This document shows, piece after piece, positions 1-7,523 of a stretch of 64,000 bases of DNA. The DNA comes from JAJDAT01 sp964570665. Lineage in GTDB: Bacteria; Nitrospinota; Nitrospinia; Nitrospinales; JAJDAT01. Positions within the stretch are counted from its first letter, which is position 1; each line of letters opens with the position of its first letter. The notes under the pieces are model-generated. The model was given only the letters and a program-made list of their open reading frames with translations, made no database searches and was not told the origin of the DNA. The DNA is taken from positions 124,001 to 188,000 of the forward strand of contig CAZMZH010000001.1 in the NCBI GenBank assembly GCA_964570665.1, written 5' to 3'. The translations under genes and the position numbers were made by a program.

Positions 1-448
1 GTTTCACGGTTTGGTTGAGTTCGCATACAAAATTTACAGGACTATCCGCAATCAACCTCGGTTCATGGGAGCCTCGATCTATAAACGACACTTTGGCCTC
101 TGAAAATTCATCAATTTCTGAACCGAAAGGGGCTGAGCTGATATTGGCATTTTTCACATTTTCAAATGAGACATTGCCCACAACATATTTTCGAGTCGTC
201 TTGATATTTCTCAAAGTATCCTTTTCAGAACCATCTCGATTGTAAAAAATAGCATTGGAAATTACAGGAGGATTCATAGAACAAATATTAAAATAGCTAA
301 ACGGCGCTAGATTGAACATACCCTTTCCCGATAGAGTCGAGATCCAGGCAATGGGGCGAGGTTGAACAACTGAATTCATAAAGTGATAAATTTCACCCCA
401 AAAATGTTCATCAGGCCGAATAGAAAAAAATTCTTTATTATTGTTCAT
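1..448 (-). CDS. Flavin reductase-like protein, C-terminus cut by window edge
   Basis: The frame is open from the ATG at 448 to the window edge, giving about 149 residues that begin MNNNKEFFSIRPDE. The segment VQPRPIAWISTLSGKGMFNLAPFSYFN, split here as VQPRPIAWIST and NLAPFSYFN, is typical of the FMN-binding split-barrel flavin reductase family (DIM6/NTAB, flavoredoxin-like), which binds FMN and reduces it or uses it in redox reactions. The ATG is 5 nt after the hmgA stop, and a GGAG lies within the end of hmgA, so it appears to be the last visible gene of the tyrosine-degradation operon. Its role in that pathway is not known. The missing C-terminus prevents a finer call. Confidence 0.8.
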   Translation of the reverse strand, partial: MNNNKEFFSIRPDEHFWGEIYHFMNSVVQPRPIAWISTLSGKGMFNLAPFSYFNICSMNPPVISNAIFYNRDGSEKDTLRNIKTTRKYVVGNVSFENVKNANISSAPFGSEIDEFSEAKVSFIDRGSHEPRLIADSPVNFVCELNQTVK

Positions 449-453
449 GAAAG

Positions 454-1617
454 TTACTTTCTCCAGCTATTAGGATAATCGGAGTCTTCAAGGTATTCTC
501 CCTCAACGGTTAAAAATAATGGATCAAAAGTGTCCACCATAACCGCCTGCTCATCGGTTTTATTTTTCCCCAGGGATTCTTGATACGCACCAGGGTGTGG
601 CCCATGAGGAATTCCCGAAGGATGAAAGCTGATTGATCCCTTGTCGATTCCTTTTCGACTTGTAAACGCACCGGATACATATAGGAGTAGTTCATCACAG
701 TTTACAGAAGAATGATAAAATGGACATGGGACGGCCTGATCATCAAAATCAAGAACCCTTGGTAAAAAGCTCATGACCGCGAACCCCTCTCCCGAAAAAG
801 TCAAATGAGATGAAGGGGGCAAATGAACCCGGCCTGTTTTGGGTTGAATGTCTTTTAGATTAATGGCAAATGGATATACAAACCCATCCCAGCCTGACAT
901 CTTAAAGTAATTCTTTGAATAGAAAGTGCGAGTATATTGATTTTCCCGTTTTCGTATGATGGTGGTCGGATTGTCCGGTTCAAAAAGTTCAGAATCCCAT
1001 TCTGGAGTCTTAAAACTTCTTTCACAATAGGGAGCATCCATCGTGAACTGCCCTTTACTATTCATAAATTCTAGAGGAATGCCCATGCCCTTGTTTGCCT
1101 CAACAAATATCAACTTGGGTTTTTTGGAAAAATTAAATCGATAAGGGCAAGACCTTGGAACTATAAAGTAATCTCCTACAACTAACGATAGTTTCCCAAA
1201 AAGTGACTGCAATTCTATTTCCCCTTCCTGAAGGAAAAAAAGTTCATCTGCGTCGTTATTTGAAAAAAAAGACCTCTCCTCTATTTCGGGATGACATAAT
1301 CCATAACTTAATTTTTCATTGAAAGCCAATATCTTGCGACCGAATATATATCCCCCTCCGGAAACAAATCGATGGCTTTGAAAGTGTCTCCGTTGCAGTA
1401 TCGAATTTTCCCTTTTGTTAGCGCGTGACCATGCCGCGTCTATATAAATATCAGCTTCCGCTTCCTGTGTGGGTGGGTTATGAAAATATAAAATTGAATA
1501 ACAATCTTCGAAGCCCTGCCGCGTAAAACAATATTCGTTTAGCAGCTGGTTGTCGGATGAATAATGAGCAATATGATGCATGGGAGGTAAACTGCCAAAA
1601 CGAAGATATCTAAACAT
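454..1617 (-). CDS. hmgA: Homogentisate 1,2-dioxygenase
   Basis: A 387-residue cupin-fold protein. The N-terminus RYLRFGSLPPMHHIAHYSS and the C-terminal stretch with YHSSVNCDELL, GSISFHPSGIPHGPHPGA and AVMVDTFDPL match the shorter bacterial homogentisate dioxygenases, which open the ring of homogentisate to maleylacetoacetate using non-haem iron. Candidate iron ligands are the His of YHSS, the Asp/Glu six to seven residues later and the His of IPHGPHPG. The gene follows the FAH-family gene by 3 nt and precedes the flavin reductase by 5 nt, with hppD first in the operon, which fits the tyrosine/phenylalanine catabolic route. A maleylacetoacetate isomerase is not visible in the window. Confidence 0.93.
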   Translation of the reverse strand: MFRYLRFGSLPPMHHIAHYSSDNQLLNEYCFTRQGFEDCYSILYFHNPPTQEAEADIYIDAAWSRANKRENSILQRRHFQSHRFVSGGGYIFGRKILAFNEKLSYGLCHPEIEERSFFSNNDADELFFLQEGEIELQSLFGKLSLVVGDYFIVPRSCPYRFNFSKKPKLIFVEANKGMGIPLEFMNSKGQFTMDAPYCERSFKTPEWDSELFEPDNPTTIIRKRENQYTRTFYSKNYFKMSGWDGFVYPFAINLKDIQPKTGRVHLPPSSHLTFSGEGFAVMSFLPRVLDFDDQAVPCPFYHSSVNCDELLLYVSGAFTSRKGIDKGSISFHPSGIPHGPHPGAYQESLGKNKTDEQAVMVDTFDPLFLTVEGEYLEDSDYPNSWRK

Positions 1618-1620
1618 GAA

Positions 1621-2472
1621 TCATCCTATCCAATGAGTAAGTTGCCCTATTTTTTCTATTTCCAACACTACCTTATCCCCTTTTCTAAGAAACCGATCCT
1701 GCTCCAAACCACAACCAGACCCTACTGTCCCACTAGCAAGAATATCCCCAGGGTAAAGAGTCTGATTTTCAGAAGCGTATGCAATCATTTGTTCGAATGT
1801 ATAATGAGAAGAACCACTGTTTCCTTCAGACCAAAGCTCATCATTTATCCATGCCCGCATTGTCAAATCCCTGGGATCGCCAATCTCATCAGGAGTAACC
1901 ATGCAAGGCCCTAAACCAGTATTAAAATCTTTTGCTTTGGCGGGTCCCAAACCGATACGCATAATTTTTCCCTGAAGCTCACGCGCGCTAAAATCGTTGA
2001 CGATAGTATAAGCGCCAATATATTTTGAGGCTTCTTTTTCTCCAACACAAAAACACTTGCTTTTAATAACTATCGCCAACTCCAGTTCAAAGTCTTTTTT
2101 GGTCTCCCCAACGGGAAAGTTCACAACCGCTCCATCTCCAGAAAAACATCTTGTTGATCCGTTATACCAGACAGGGTGCTGGTACCATTCGGGAACCATT
2201 TTTAAATTCCGTTTTTCCCGGCTTATTTTGACATGCTGTTCAAAAGTATAAAAATCTAAAAAAGCTCCAGGAGACTCTACAGGAGGCAAATAGGAAATGC
2301 TTTCAATAGAGATTGGCGGCTGTTCCAAAATGCTTTTCCATTGATCACTTCCTTCAATGAGAAATTCAAGCGCTTCAGTGGTTGTTATATCTTTAAGTGG
2401 AAAAATAGACTGCCCAACTTGAACTCCATGTTCGGGCTGGCCTTGGTCTGTGATATAGCGAAAAAATTTCAC
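1621..2472 (-). CDS. Fumarylacetoacetate hydrolase family protein
   Basis: A 283-residue protein with the FAH catalytic fold: GAFLDFYTFEQHVK, the metal-binding region DFELELAIVIKSK, GAYTIVNDFSARELQ and the closing LYPGDILASGTVGSGCGLEQ. It is shorter than the two-domain fumarylacetoacetases (about 420 residues), so the exact substrate is inferred from position. Between hppD and hmgA it most likely cleaves fumarylacetoacetate to fumarate and acetoacetate, or acts on maleylacetoacetate. Its ATG overlaps the hppD stop by 4 nt (ATGA), implying translational coupling. A role as an acylpyruvase-type FAH paralogue cannot be excluded. Confidence 0.85.
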   Translation of the reverse strand: MKFFRYITDQGQPEHGVQVGQSIFPLKDITTTEALEFLIEGSDQWKSILEQPPISIESISYLPPVESPGAFLDFYTFEQHVKISREKRNLKMVPEWYQHPVWYNGSTRCFSGDGAVVNFPVGETKKDFELELAIVIKSKCFCVGEKEASKYIGAYTIVNDFSARELQGKIMRIGLGPAKAKDFNTGLGPCMVTPDEIGDPRDLTMRAWINDELWSEGNSGSSHYTFEQMIAYASENQTLYPGDILASGTVGSGCGLEQDRFLRKGDKVVLEIEKIGQLTHWIG

Positions 2473-3599
2473 AATTTATTCTCCTGGGACTCAATGGCCT
2501 CGAACAGCGCCCGGAAATTTCCCTCGCCAAAACCTTGATGGCCTTTCCGCTGAATGATTTCATAGAAAAAAGGTCCTGCATTATCCTCAGTATAGAGAAG
2601 CGAAGCATCTTTCAAAAAAATCTGCAATAAATATTTATTGTCCTTTCCATCCACCAGTATGCGACTGTTTTGCAATTCACTCAAATTCTCATCAATATGC
2701 GCCACATTGCATTTATCTAGTCTGTCCATAAGCAAGTCATAATATGAATCCGGGGTATCCAGAAATTCTAACCCCTGGCTTTTAAACCTCTTTACAACCT
2801 CTATTATGTTATCGACGGAAAAGGCAATGTGCTGAATACCCGCTCCGTGATTACGATCTATAAATGTCTGGATCTGGGATTGGTTGAAATGCGGAGTTAG
2901 AGGTTCATTTGTAGCAATTTTTATTTTGCTCGTAGGGTCCCACATAACCCTTGAAGTCAAACCGGTACCTTTTTTCCCGGAACTGTAATCCGGTGTATGG
3001 AAAGCAACCCTCCAATACTCCTCCATTCCCATTACATGTTCAAAGAAATTTGCAATCGGATATAAGGTACGGGCGTTTATGGTTAAATGATCAATTTTTT
3101 TTAATACAGATGTGGAATTTGGAGTGGACGGTAAAGCATCAAACATTGGAATTAAATTTTCATTTCCAGTTATCTGAAGAAAAGAGAACTCAAGAAACCC
3201 AATTGGAGTTGAAATGGTGATGAATCGGTGGCAGGTTTCTCCACTTTCTATCACCTTTTCTTCATGGATAAAAGTAGCATCGTGATCCCTTAGAAAGCAA
3301 ATGGTCTCCTGTAAATCTTCAACGAGGAAAGTAACTTTTCGGATACCTGGAGATAGGGTCTTTAAAAACTTTGCGGTATAAGCATGAGATGATAATGGGG
3401 TTGAAACCAAAATTTTTATTTTATTTGTAGAAAAATATACCCCTCTACTTAAGAAAATACTTTCCCATTCATGGGTCGATCTATGGGTCTCTCTAAATCC
3501 CAGTTTGTTGATATAAAATTCACGGCTGCGATCAAAAAAATCCACCACAAATTCAAACGAGTATATTCTTTTAATGCCCAAAGGTGATCCAGAATCCAT
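2469..3599 (-). CDS. hppD: 4-Hydroxyphenylpyruvate dioxygenase
   Basis: A 376-residue protein made of two vicinal-oxygen-chelate halves. The C-terminal half carries the iron triad of the family: H171 (KIDHLTIN), H257 (GAGIQHIAF) and E347 (GPFFYEIIQRKG), followed by the usual GFGEGNFRALFEAIE tail. The enzyme converts 4-hydroxyphenylpyruvate to homogentisate, the substrate of the hmgA product two genes downstream. The start is supported by a GGAAGGGAG ribosome-binding site about 8 nt before the ATG. It is the first gene of the minus-strand tyrosine-degradation operon. No further gene lies between it and the tRNA-Lys. Confidence 0.95.
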   Translation of the reverse strand: MDSGSPLGIKRIYSFEFVVDFFDRSREFYINKLGFRETHRSTHEWESIFLSRGVYFSTNKIKILVSTPLSSHAYTAKFLKTLSPGIRKVTFLVEDLQETICFLRDHDATFIHEEKVIESGETCHRFITISTPIGFLEFSFLQITGNENLIPMFDALPSTPNSTSVLKKIDHLTINARTLYPIANFFEHVMGMEEYWRVAFHTPDYSSGKKGTGLTSRVMWDPTSKIKIATNEPLTPHFNQSQIQTFIDRNHGAGIQHIAFSVDNIIEVVKRFKSQGLEFLDTPDSYYDLLMDRLDKCNVAHIDENLSELQNSRILVDGKDNKYLLQIFLKDASLLYTEDNAGPFFYEIIQRKGHQGFGEGNFRALFEAIESQENKL

Positions 3600-4348
3600 G
3601 TTGTCAACTCCCTTCCAAGAATGAACGATTTACCTTCTGGAGACACAAAATTTCCTGGAATAAAAGGCGTCATAGCAATTATCTTCAAATTAAGCGGTTA
3701 TAATTAAATTCCGTGCCGCTTAAAATTAATTTATGTTCCCGCACAGATTTTTTCAATAGAACCACAAGAATTTATTCATTAAAAAATTTTCATTCAAATG
3801 ATTATTGTTGTTTGATAAAAGGCTTGATTTGTCTGTTTTTTCCTTTTGTTGGTGAATTATTGAAAGTAATTCCTATTTGGAAAAATTGGTTCTATGAATT
3901 TTATTTCAATTAGTATTAGCTTAAGCAACCCAGCAGGTATTTCAAAAACCGACCTTAGATAAAACCTTGATAGAAATTTTCTTCCTAAGCAGAATTTATG
4001 GCCTCAATGGAAAGAACAAGAAGCCTCTAAATTACGGAGAAATTAATAAATGAAGAAAACTACCTCAATATCAAGCGGTTAAATAAAGTAGTCGTTTTTA
4101 ACTCTTAAAGTAGCTTTACGGAGTTCATACTTTTCTTTGATTATTTTTTCGAATGTAAGACCTACTGACTTTATATCAGTGAGAGATTAAACTCCTACAA
4201 AGCGGTTACTTAAATTTAGCTAAGCATATTCAAACTAAAGGGCTTAATGAGTTTTTGATTTGTCTTTTCCTTATGCAACAAAACTTTTAAAATCATTTGA
4301 ATTCTCAAAATTTTGCACCATTTCGGGCAGTAAATATGGCAGATCCCA
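3600..4348. other. Non-coding stretch upstream of hppD
   Basis: About 750 nt of AT-rich DNA without a convincing gene. Short open frames here have no ribosome-binding site and no recognisable composition. A weak inverted repeat pairs AAGCGG near 3694 with CCGCTT near 3717, about 100 nt upstream of the hppD start, and could be an operator; nothing else stands out. Confidence 0.5.
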
Positions 4349-4382
4349 TAAAAAAAGGCCTACAGCCGAAGCTGTAAGCCCT
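4349..4382 (-). terminator. Intrinsic terminator of the tRNA-Lys transcript
   Basis: On the minus strand an arm GGGCTTACAGC pairs, through one or two G-U pairs, with GCTGTAGGCC around a TTCG tetraloop, followed by seven T. It sits about 10 nt beyond the 3' end of the tRNA, in the direction of tRNA transcription. The UUCG-capped stem plus U-run is a textbook Rho-independent terminator. Confidence 0.92.
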
Positions 4383-4392
4383 TATAAATGAA

Positions 4393-4465
4393 TGAGCCGT
4401 GAAGGAATCGAACCTTCAACCTATTGATTAAGAGTCAATTGCTCTGCCAGTTGAGCTAACGGCCC
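4393..4465 (-). tRNA. tRNA-Lys (anticodon CTT)
   Basis: Reading the minus strand gives a 73-nt cloverleaf. The acceptor stem GGGCCGT pairs with ACGGCTC plus discriminator A. The D arm contains AGCTCAACTGGCAGAGC. The anticodon stem ATTGA/TCAAT encloses loop CTCTTAA, so the anticodon is CTT, decoding AAG lysine. The T arm contains GGTTCGATTCC. CCA is not encoded. It has its own promoter and terminator and appears to be a single-gene transcript. Confidence 0.95.
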
Positions 4466-4488
4466 ACTTTTTTCTTATTATTTGACTC

Positions 4489-4517
4489 AAATTAGCATGC
4501 CTACATATTCGAGTCAA
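4489..4517 (-). promoter_or_regulatory. Probable sigma-70 promoter of tRNA-Lys
   Basis: On the minus strand TTGACT (-35) and TAATTT (-10) are 17 nt apart, ending about 24 nt before the tRNA 5' end. A 7-bp inverted repeat TTGACTC...GAGTCAA brackets the same region. Placement just ahead of a stable RNA gene supports the call. Confidence 0.65.
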
Positions 4518-4582
4518 TAATCACTATCCTCTCAACTAACTCTTTTCCATTCTCATCGATTCTTCTATATTTTTGATCTCTA

Positions 4583-4631
4583 GAGGCTTCTAAGGTACAT
4601 GCTTCTCCGAAGCATAGATTCCTCGACATTG
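4583..4631. repeat. Partial copy of the 185-bp repeat
   Basis: The stretch GAGGCTTCTAAGGTACAT... ...ATTCCTCGACATTG repeats the last quarter of the two full copies that follow, with only single-base differences. It directly abuts the first full copy, so the array reads: tail fragment, full copy, 110-bp spacer, full copy. Confidence 0.85.
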
Positions 4632-4816
4632 ATTAAATCGAGGCGAGATCCTTCGCAGAACCTAAAGGTTCGCCTCAGGAAGACATTTCGTGGGAATGGG
4701 ATTAAACCAAAGGAACTTTTATTTTGCAATCATCCTACTAAACTTAAAACCAAAAGGTAGTCGCGGTTCGAGAGGCTTCTAAGGTACATACTTCTCCGAA
4801 GCATAGATCCCTCGAC
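4632..4816. repeat. Direct repeat, full copy 1 (185 bp)
   Basis: Begins ATTAAATCGAGGCGAGATCC and ends CTCCGAAGCATAGATCCCTCGAC. It is almost identical to the copy 295 bp downstream, with about half a dozen substitutions visible. Inside lie the inverted repeats GAGGCGA/TCGCCTC and AACCTAAAGGTT, giving a potentially cruciform or hairpin structure. No open frame runs through it. The sequence looks like a dispersed intergenic repeat rather than an insertion sequence. Confidence 0.88.
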
Positions 4817-4926
4817 GGAGTTTATCCTGAGCTTGCCGAAGGACCTGGATGACGCGCGCGGGACTTTGCAACTCTAGTTCTTTTTTCAATTAACGTGTGA
4901 AACAAGTCAGACACTCGGAATGACTA

Positions 4927-5111
4927 ATTAAATCGAGGCGAGATCCTTCGCAGAACCTAAAGGTTCGCCTCAGGAAGACATTTCGTGGGAATGGGATTAA
5001 ACCAAAGGAACTTTTATTTTGCAATCATCCTACAAGACTTAAAACCAAAAGGTGGTCGTGGTTCGAGAGGCTTCTAAGGTACATACTTCTCCGAAGCATA
5101 GATTCCTCGAC
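4927..5111. repeat. Direct repeat, full copy 2 (185 bp)
   Basis: Second full copy, same length as copy 1 and offset by 295 bp. The spacer (4817-4926) contains TTTATCCTGAGCTTGCCGAA and ACTCGGAATGAC, short strings often seen in intergenic REP-like elements of many bacteria. This copy is also followed by CTCGGAATGAC, so the true unit may extend to the 295-bp period. Confidence 0.88.
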
Positions 5112-5327
5112 ATTGCTCGGAATGACTATTTGCATCGAGTATTCAGCGCCGCAAGTTCGGATATATCAGCATAAATTTTGCTCCCCTTCCTAAGAATCGA
5201 AGTAACAAACTTTTTTCTATACATATATATAGTCCAAATCTTTAAAAATCCTGGATTTACACTCGAACTCCTTAAAAACTAAAGACTTTCCTTTAATTTA
5301 TTGGAATGTTTGGCTTTAAACCCATTC

Positions 5328-5344
5328 TTGGCATCAAGTTTGCT
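5328..5344 (+). promoter_or_regulatory. Sigma-54 promoter of the flhA operon
   Basis: TTGGCATCAAGTTTGCT has GG and GC elements separated by exactly 10 nt, with TGGC and TTGCT both intact, as required for RpoN holoenzyme. Transcription would start near 5355, about 85 nt before the flhA ATG. Flagellar class II genes are often sigma-54 dependent, which fits the downstream operon. Confidence 0.8.
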
Positions 5345-5438
5345 CTTAACAGTATTGTTAGGAAAAATGTCGGTTTTTTTGACGTTTTCCGTGTAGTTGA
5401 ACCACTCAATAAAAGTTATCGCCACAGGATATTTGGAA

Positions 5439-7523
5439 ATGAATGAAAAGGGTTTCTTATCGGTTTTAAAAAGATCCAACGAGTTTTTCATCGCTTTTGG
5501 AGTGATATCGGTCCTCGTGATCATGGTCATTCCAATCCCGACGTTCTTTTTGGATTTGCTACTTTCATTCAGCCTCACCGCTTCCTTAGTCATCCTGATG
5601 GTTTCGGTCTTTATGAAATCTCCTTTGGAGTTTTCTGTTTTTCCTTCGTTACTATTGATCGTCACTTTATTGCGGTTATCCCTTAACGTCGCTTCTACTC
5701 GAATCATTCTATTAAATGGAAATACCGGAGTCGACGCGGCGGGGCAAGTGATTAAATCTTTTGGAGCATTTGTGGTTGGCGGCAACTTTGTTGTCGGTAC
5801 CGTCATCTTCCTCATTTTAGTTTTGATCAACTTCATCGTTATCACTAAAGGTTCGGTTAGAACGTCGGAAGTCGCCGCTCGGTTTACCTTGGACGCTATT
5901 CCGGGCAAGCAAATGAGCATCGACGCCGACTTGAACGCCGGAATCATTACGGAAGATCAAGCGCGAGAGCGTAGAAAAAACTTGGAACGCGAAGCGGACT
6001 TTTATGGATCTATGGACGGAGCCATACGGTTTGTTCGCGGGGATGCCATCGCCGGTATCATCATCACCGTTATCAATGTTTTAGGCGGTTTCTCCATAGG
6101 CGTCCTGCAAAATGATTTATCCATCGCGGAAGCGGCTGAAGTCTATACCTTATTAACAATCGGCGACGGACTGGTTTCTCAACTCCCCGCTTTGATTATA
6201 TCCACTGCGGCCGGTATGGTTGTTACCCGAACCGCTTCGGACCAAAATTTAGCCACTGAGTTGGGCGAGCAATTATTAAACCATCCCAACGCTTTTCATA
6301 TTGCCGGCGGTTCGCTTTTCTTATTTGGGTTGATCCCAGGCTTGCCTCACCTACCTTTCTTCTTTTTAGGCGCCACCGCTGTTGCGATCGCTTATTTTAA
6401 TGCGGAAGGGAAAAAGGCACAGAAACAAATAGAAGCCAAAAGACAAGAAGAAGTCTCAAAAGCGCCGGTTCAGGAAAAAGTGGAATCCATTCTTCCCTTG
6501 GACGCGATGGAGTTGGAAGTTGGTTACGAATTGATTCCTTTGGTGGACTCGGATCGCAACGGCGAACTCTTGGATCGCATCAAGTCCATTCGAAGACAAT
6601 TTGCTTTGGAAATGGGCTTCATTGTTCCGCCTTTGCATATCCGCGATAACTTACAACTGAAACCAAACGAATACGCCATCTTGATTAAAGGCGTTGAAGT
6701 CGCCAAAGGATCGATCATGATGGAAAGATTTATGGCTATGAACCCTGGAACGGTTAAAAAAGAAATCGACGGTATCGATACGAAAGAGCCTACTTTTGGA
6801 TTACCCGCCAAATGGATCACGTCCGCCATGAAACAAGAAGCGACGGTTTCCGGGTATACGGTGGTTGATCCAACAACCGTAACGACAACGCATATTAAAG
6901 AAACTATCAAACGCCATGCGCACGAATTGGTGGGACGTCAAGAAGTTCAAAACCTCTTAGAAAAACTAAAAGAAACCAATCCTAAAGTTATTGAAGAATT
7001 GATTCCGAACCTATTGAGCTTAGGTAAAGTACAAAAAGTACTGCAAAACATGCTTAAAGAACAATTATCGATTCGCGATTTACGAACGATTTTGGAAAGC
7101 TTAGCGGACTTCGCGGCAAGCGTTCAAGACCCCGACGTCTTAACGGAGTTTGTTCGACAGTCGTTGGCGCGTCCGATCACCAAACAATATCAGGCTACGG
7201 ATGGAAGTCTTTCGGTAATGACTTTCGATAAGAGCGTGGAAGATGTTATCGCCGGATCGATTCAAAAAACAGAGCTTTCGTCTTACTTAGCGCTGGAACC
7301 AACGGTAGCCGAAAAAATTATCACTCAACTAAAAGGCTCCGTCGATACGATTACGCCAATGTTAGAAACTCCTCCGGTTTTATTAGCCTCGCCTATGATC
7401 CGGATGTACGTCAGAAAGTTAACCGAAAGATTCTTGCCGGACTTGGCGATCCTTTCGCATAACGAAATTTTACCAACCGTTCAAATAAAAACTTTGAAAG
7501 TCGTAGGGTTAAATGCAAATTAA
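5439..7523 (+). CDS. flhA: Flagellar biosynthesis protein FlhA
   Basis: Inner-membrane export-gate subunit of the flagellar type III secretion system, about 694 residues. The N-terminal part has about eight membrane segments with family blocks PLEFSVFPSLLLIVTLLRLS and LNVASTRIILL, the FHIPEP-type region SEVAARFTLDAIPGKQMSID and DADLNAGIITEDQA. The C-terminal half is the soluble domain that forms the export ring. An in-frame TTG exists at 5397, but ATG 5439 is preferred: it gives the usual short N-terminus before RSNEFFIAFGV and has GGA-rich DNA in front. The 3' end overlaps flhF by 11 nt. flhB and the rod/ring genes are not in the window. Confidence 0.97.
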   Translation: MNEKGFLSVLKRSNEFFIAFGVISVLVIMVIPIPTFFLDLLLSFSLTASLVILMVSVFMKSPLEFSVFPSLLLIVTLLRLSLNVASTRIILLNGNTGVDAAGQVIKSFGAFVVGGNFVVGTVIFLILVLINFIVITKGSVRTSEVAARFTLDAIPGKQMSIDADLNAGIITEDQARERRKNLEREADFYGSMDGAIRFVRGDAIAGIIITVINVLGGFSIGVLQNDLSIAEAAEVYTLLTIGDGLVSQLPALIISTAAGMVVTRTASDQNLATELGEQLLNHPNAFHIAGGSLFLFGLIPGLPHLPFFFLGATAVAIAYFNAEGKKAQKQIEAKRQEEVSKAPVQEKVESILPLDAMELEVGYELIPLVDSDRNGELLDRIKSIRRQFALEMGFIVPPLHIRDNLQLKPNEYAILIKGVEVAKGSIMMERFMAMNPGTVKKEIDGIDTKEPTFGLPAKWITSAMKQEATVSGYTVVDPTTVTTTHIKETIKRHAHELVGRQEVQNLLEKLKETNPKVIEELIPNLLSLGKVQKVLQNMLKEQLSIRDLRTILESLADFAASVQDPDVLTEFVRQSLARPITKQYQATDGSLSVMTFDKSVEDVIAGSIQKTELSSYLALEPTVAEKIITQLKGSVDTITPMLETPPVLLASPMIRMYVRKLTERFLPDLAILSHNEILPTVQIKTLKVVGLNAN

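Noticed and set aside
3713..3913. 66-codon plus-strand frame upstream of hppD
   Set aside because: AT-rich, no ribosome-binding site, and composition like the surrounding non-coding DNA.
5279..5947. 222-codon open frame antisense to the 5' part of flhA
   Set aside because: Mirror of the flhA codon pattern; its composition (many Thr, Lys, Asn) and lack of any family feature mark it as a shadow. The end also crosses the sigma-54 promoter.
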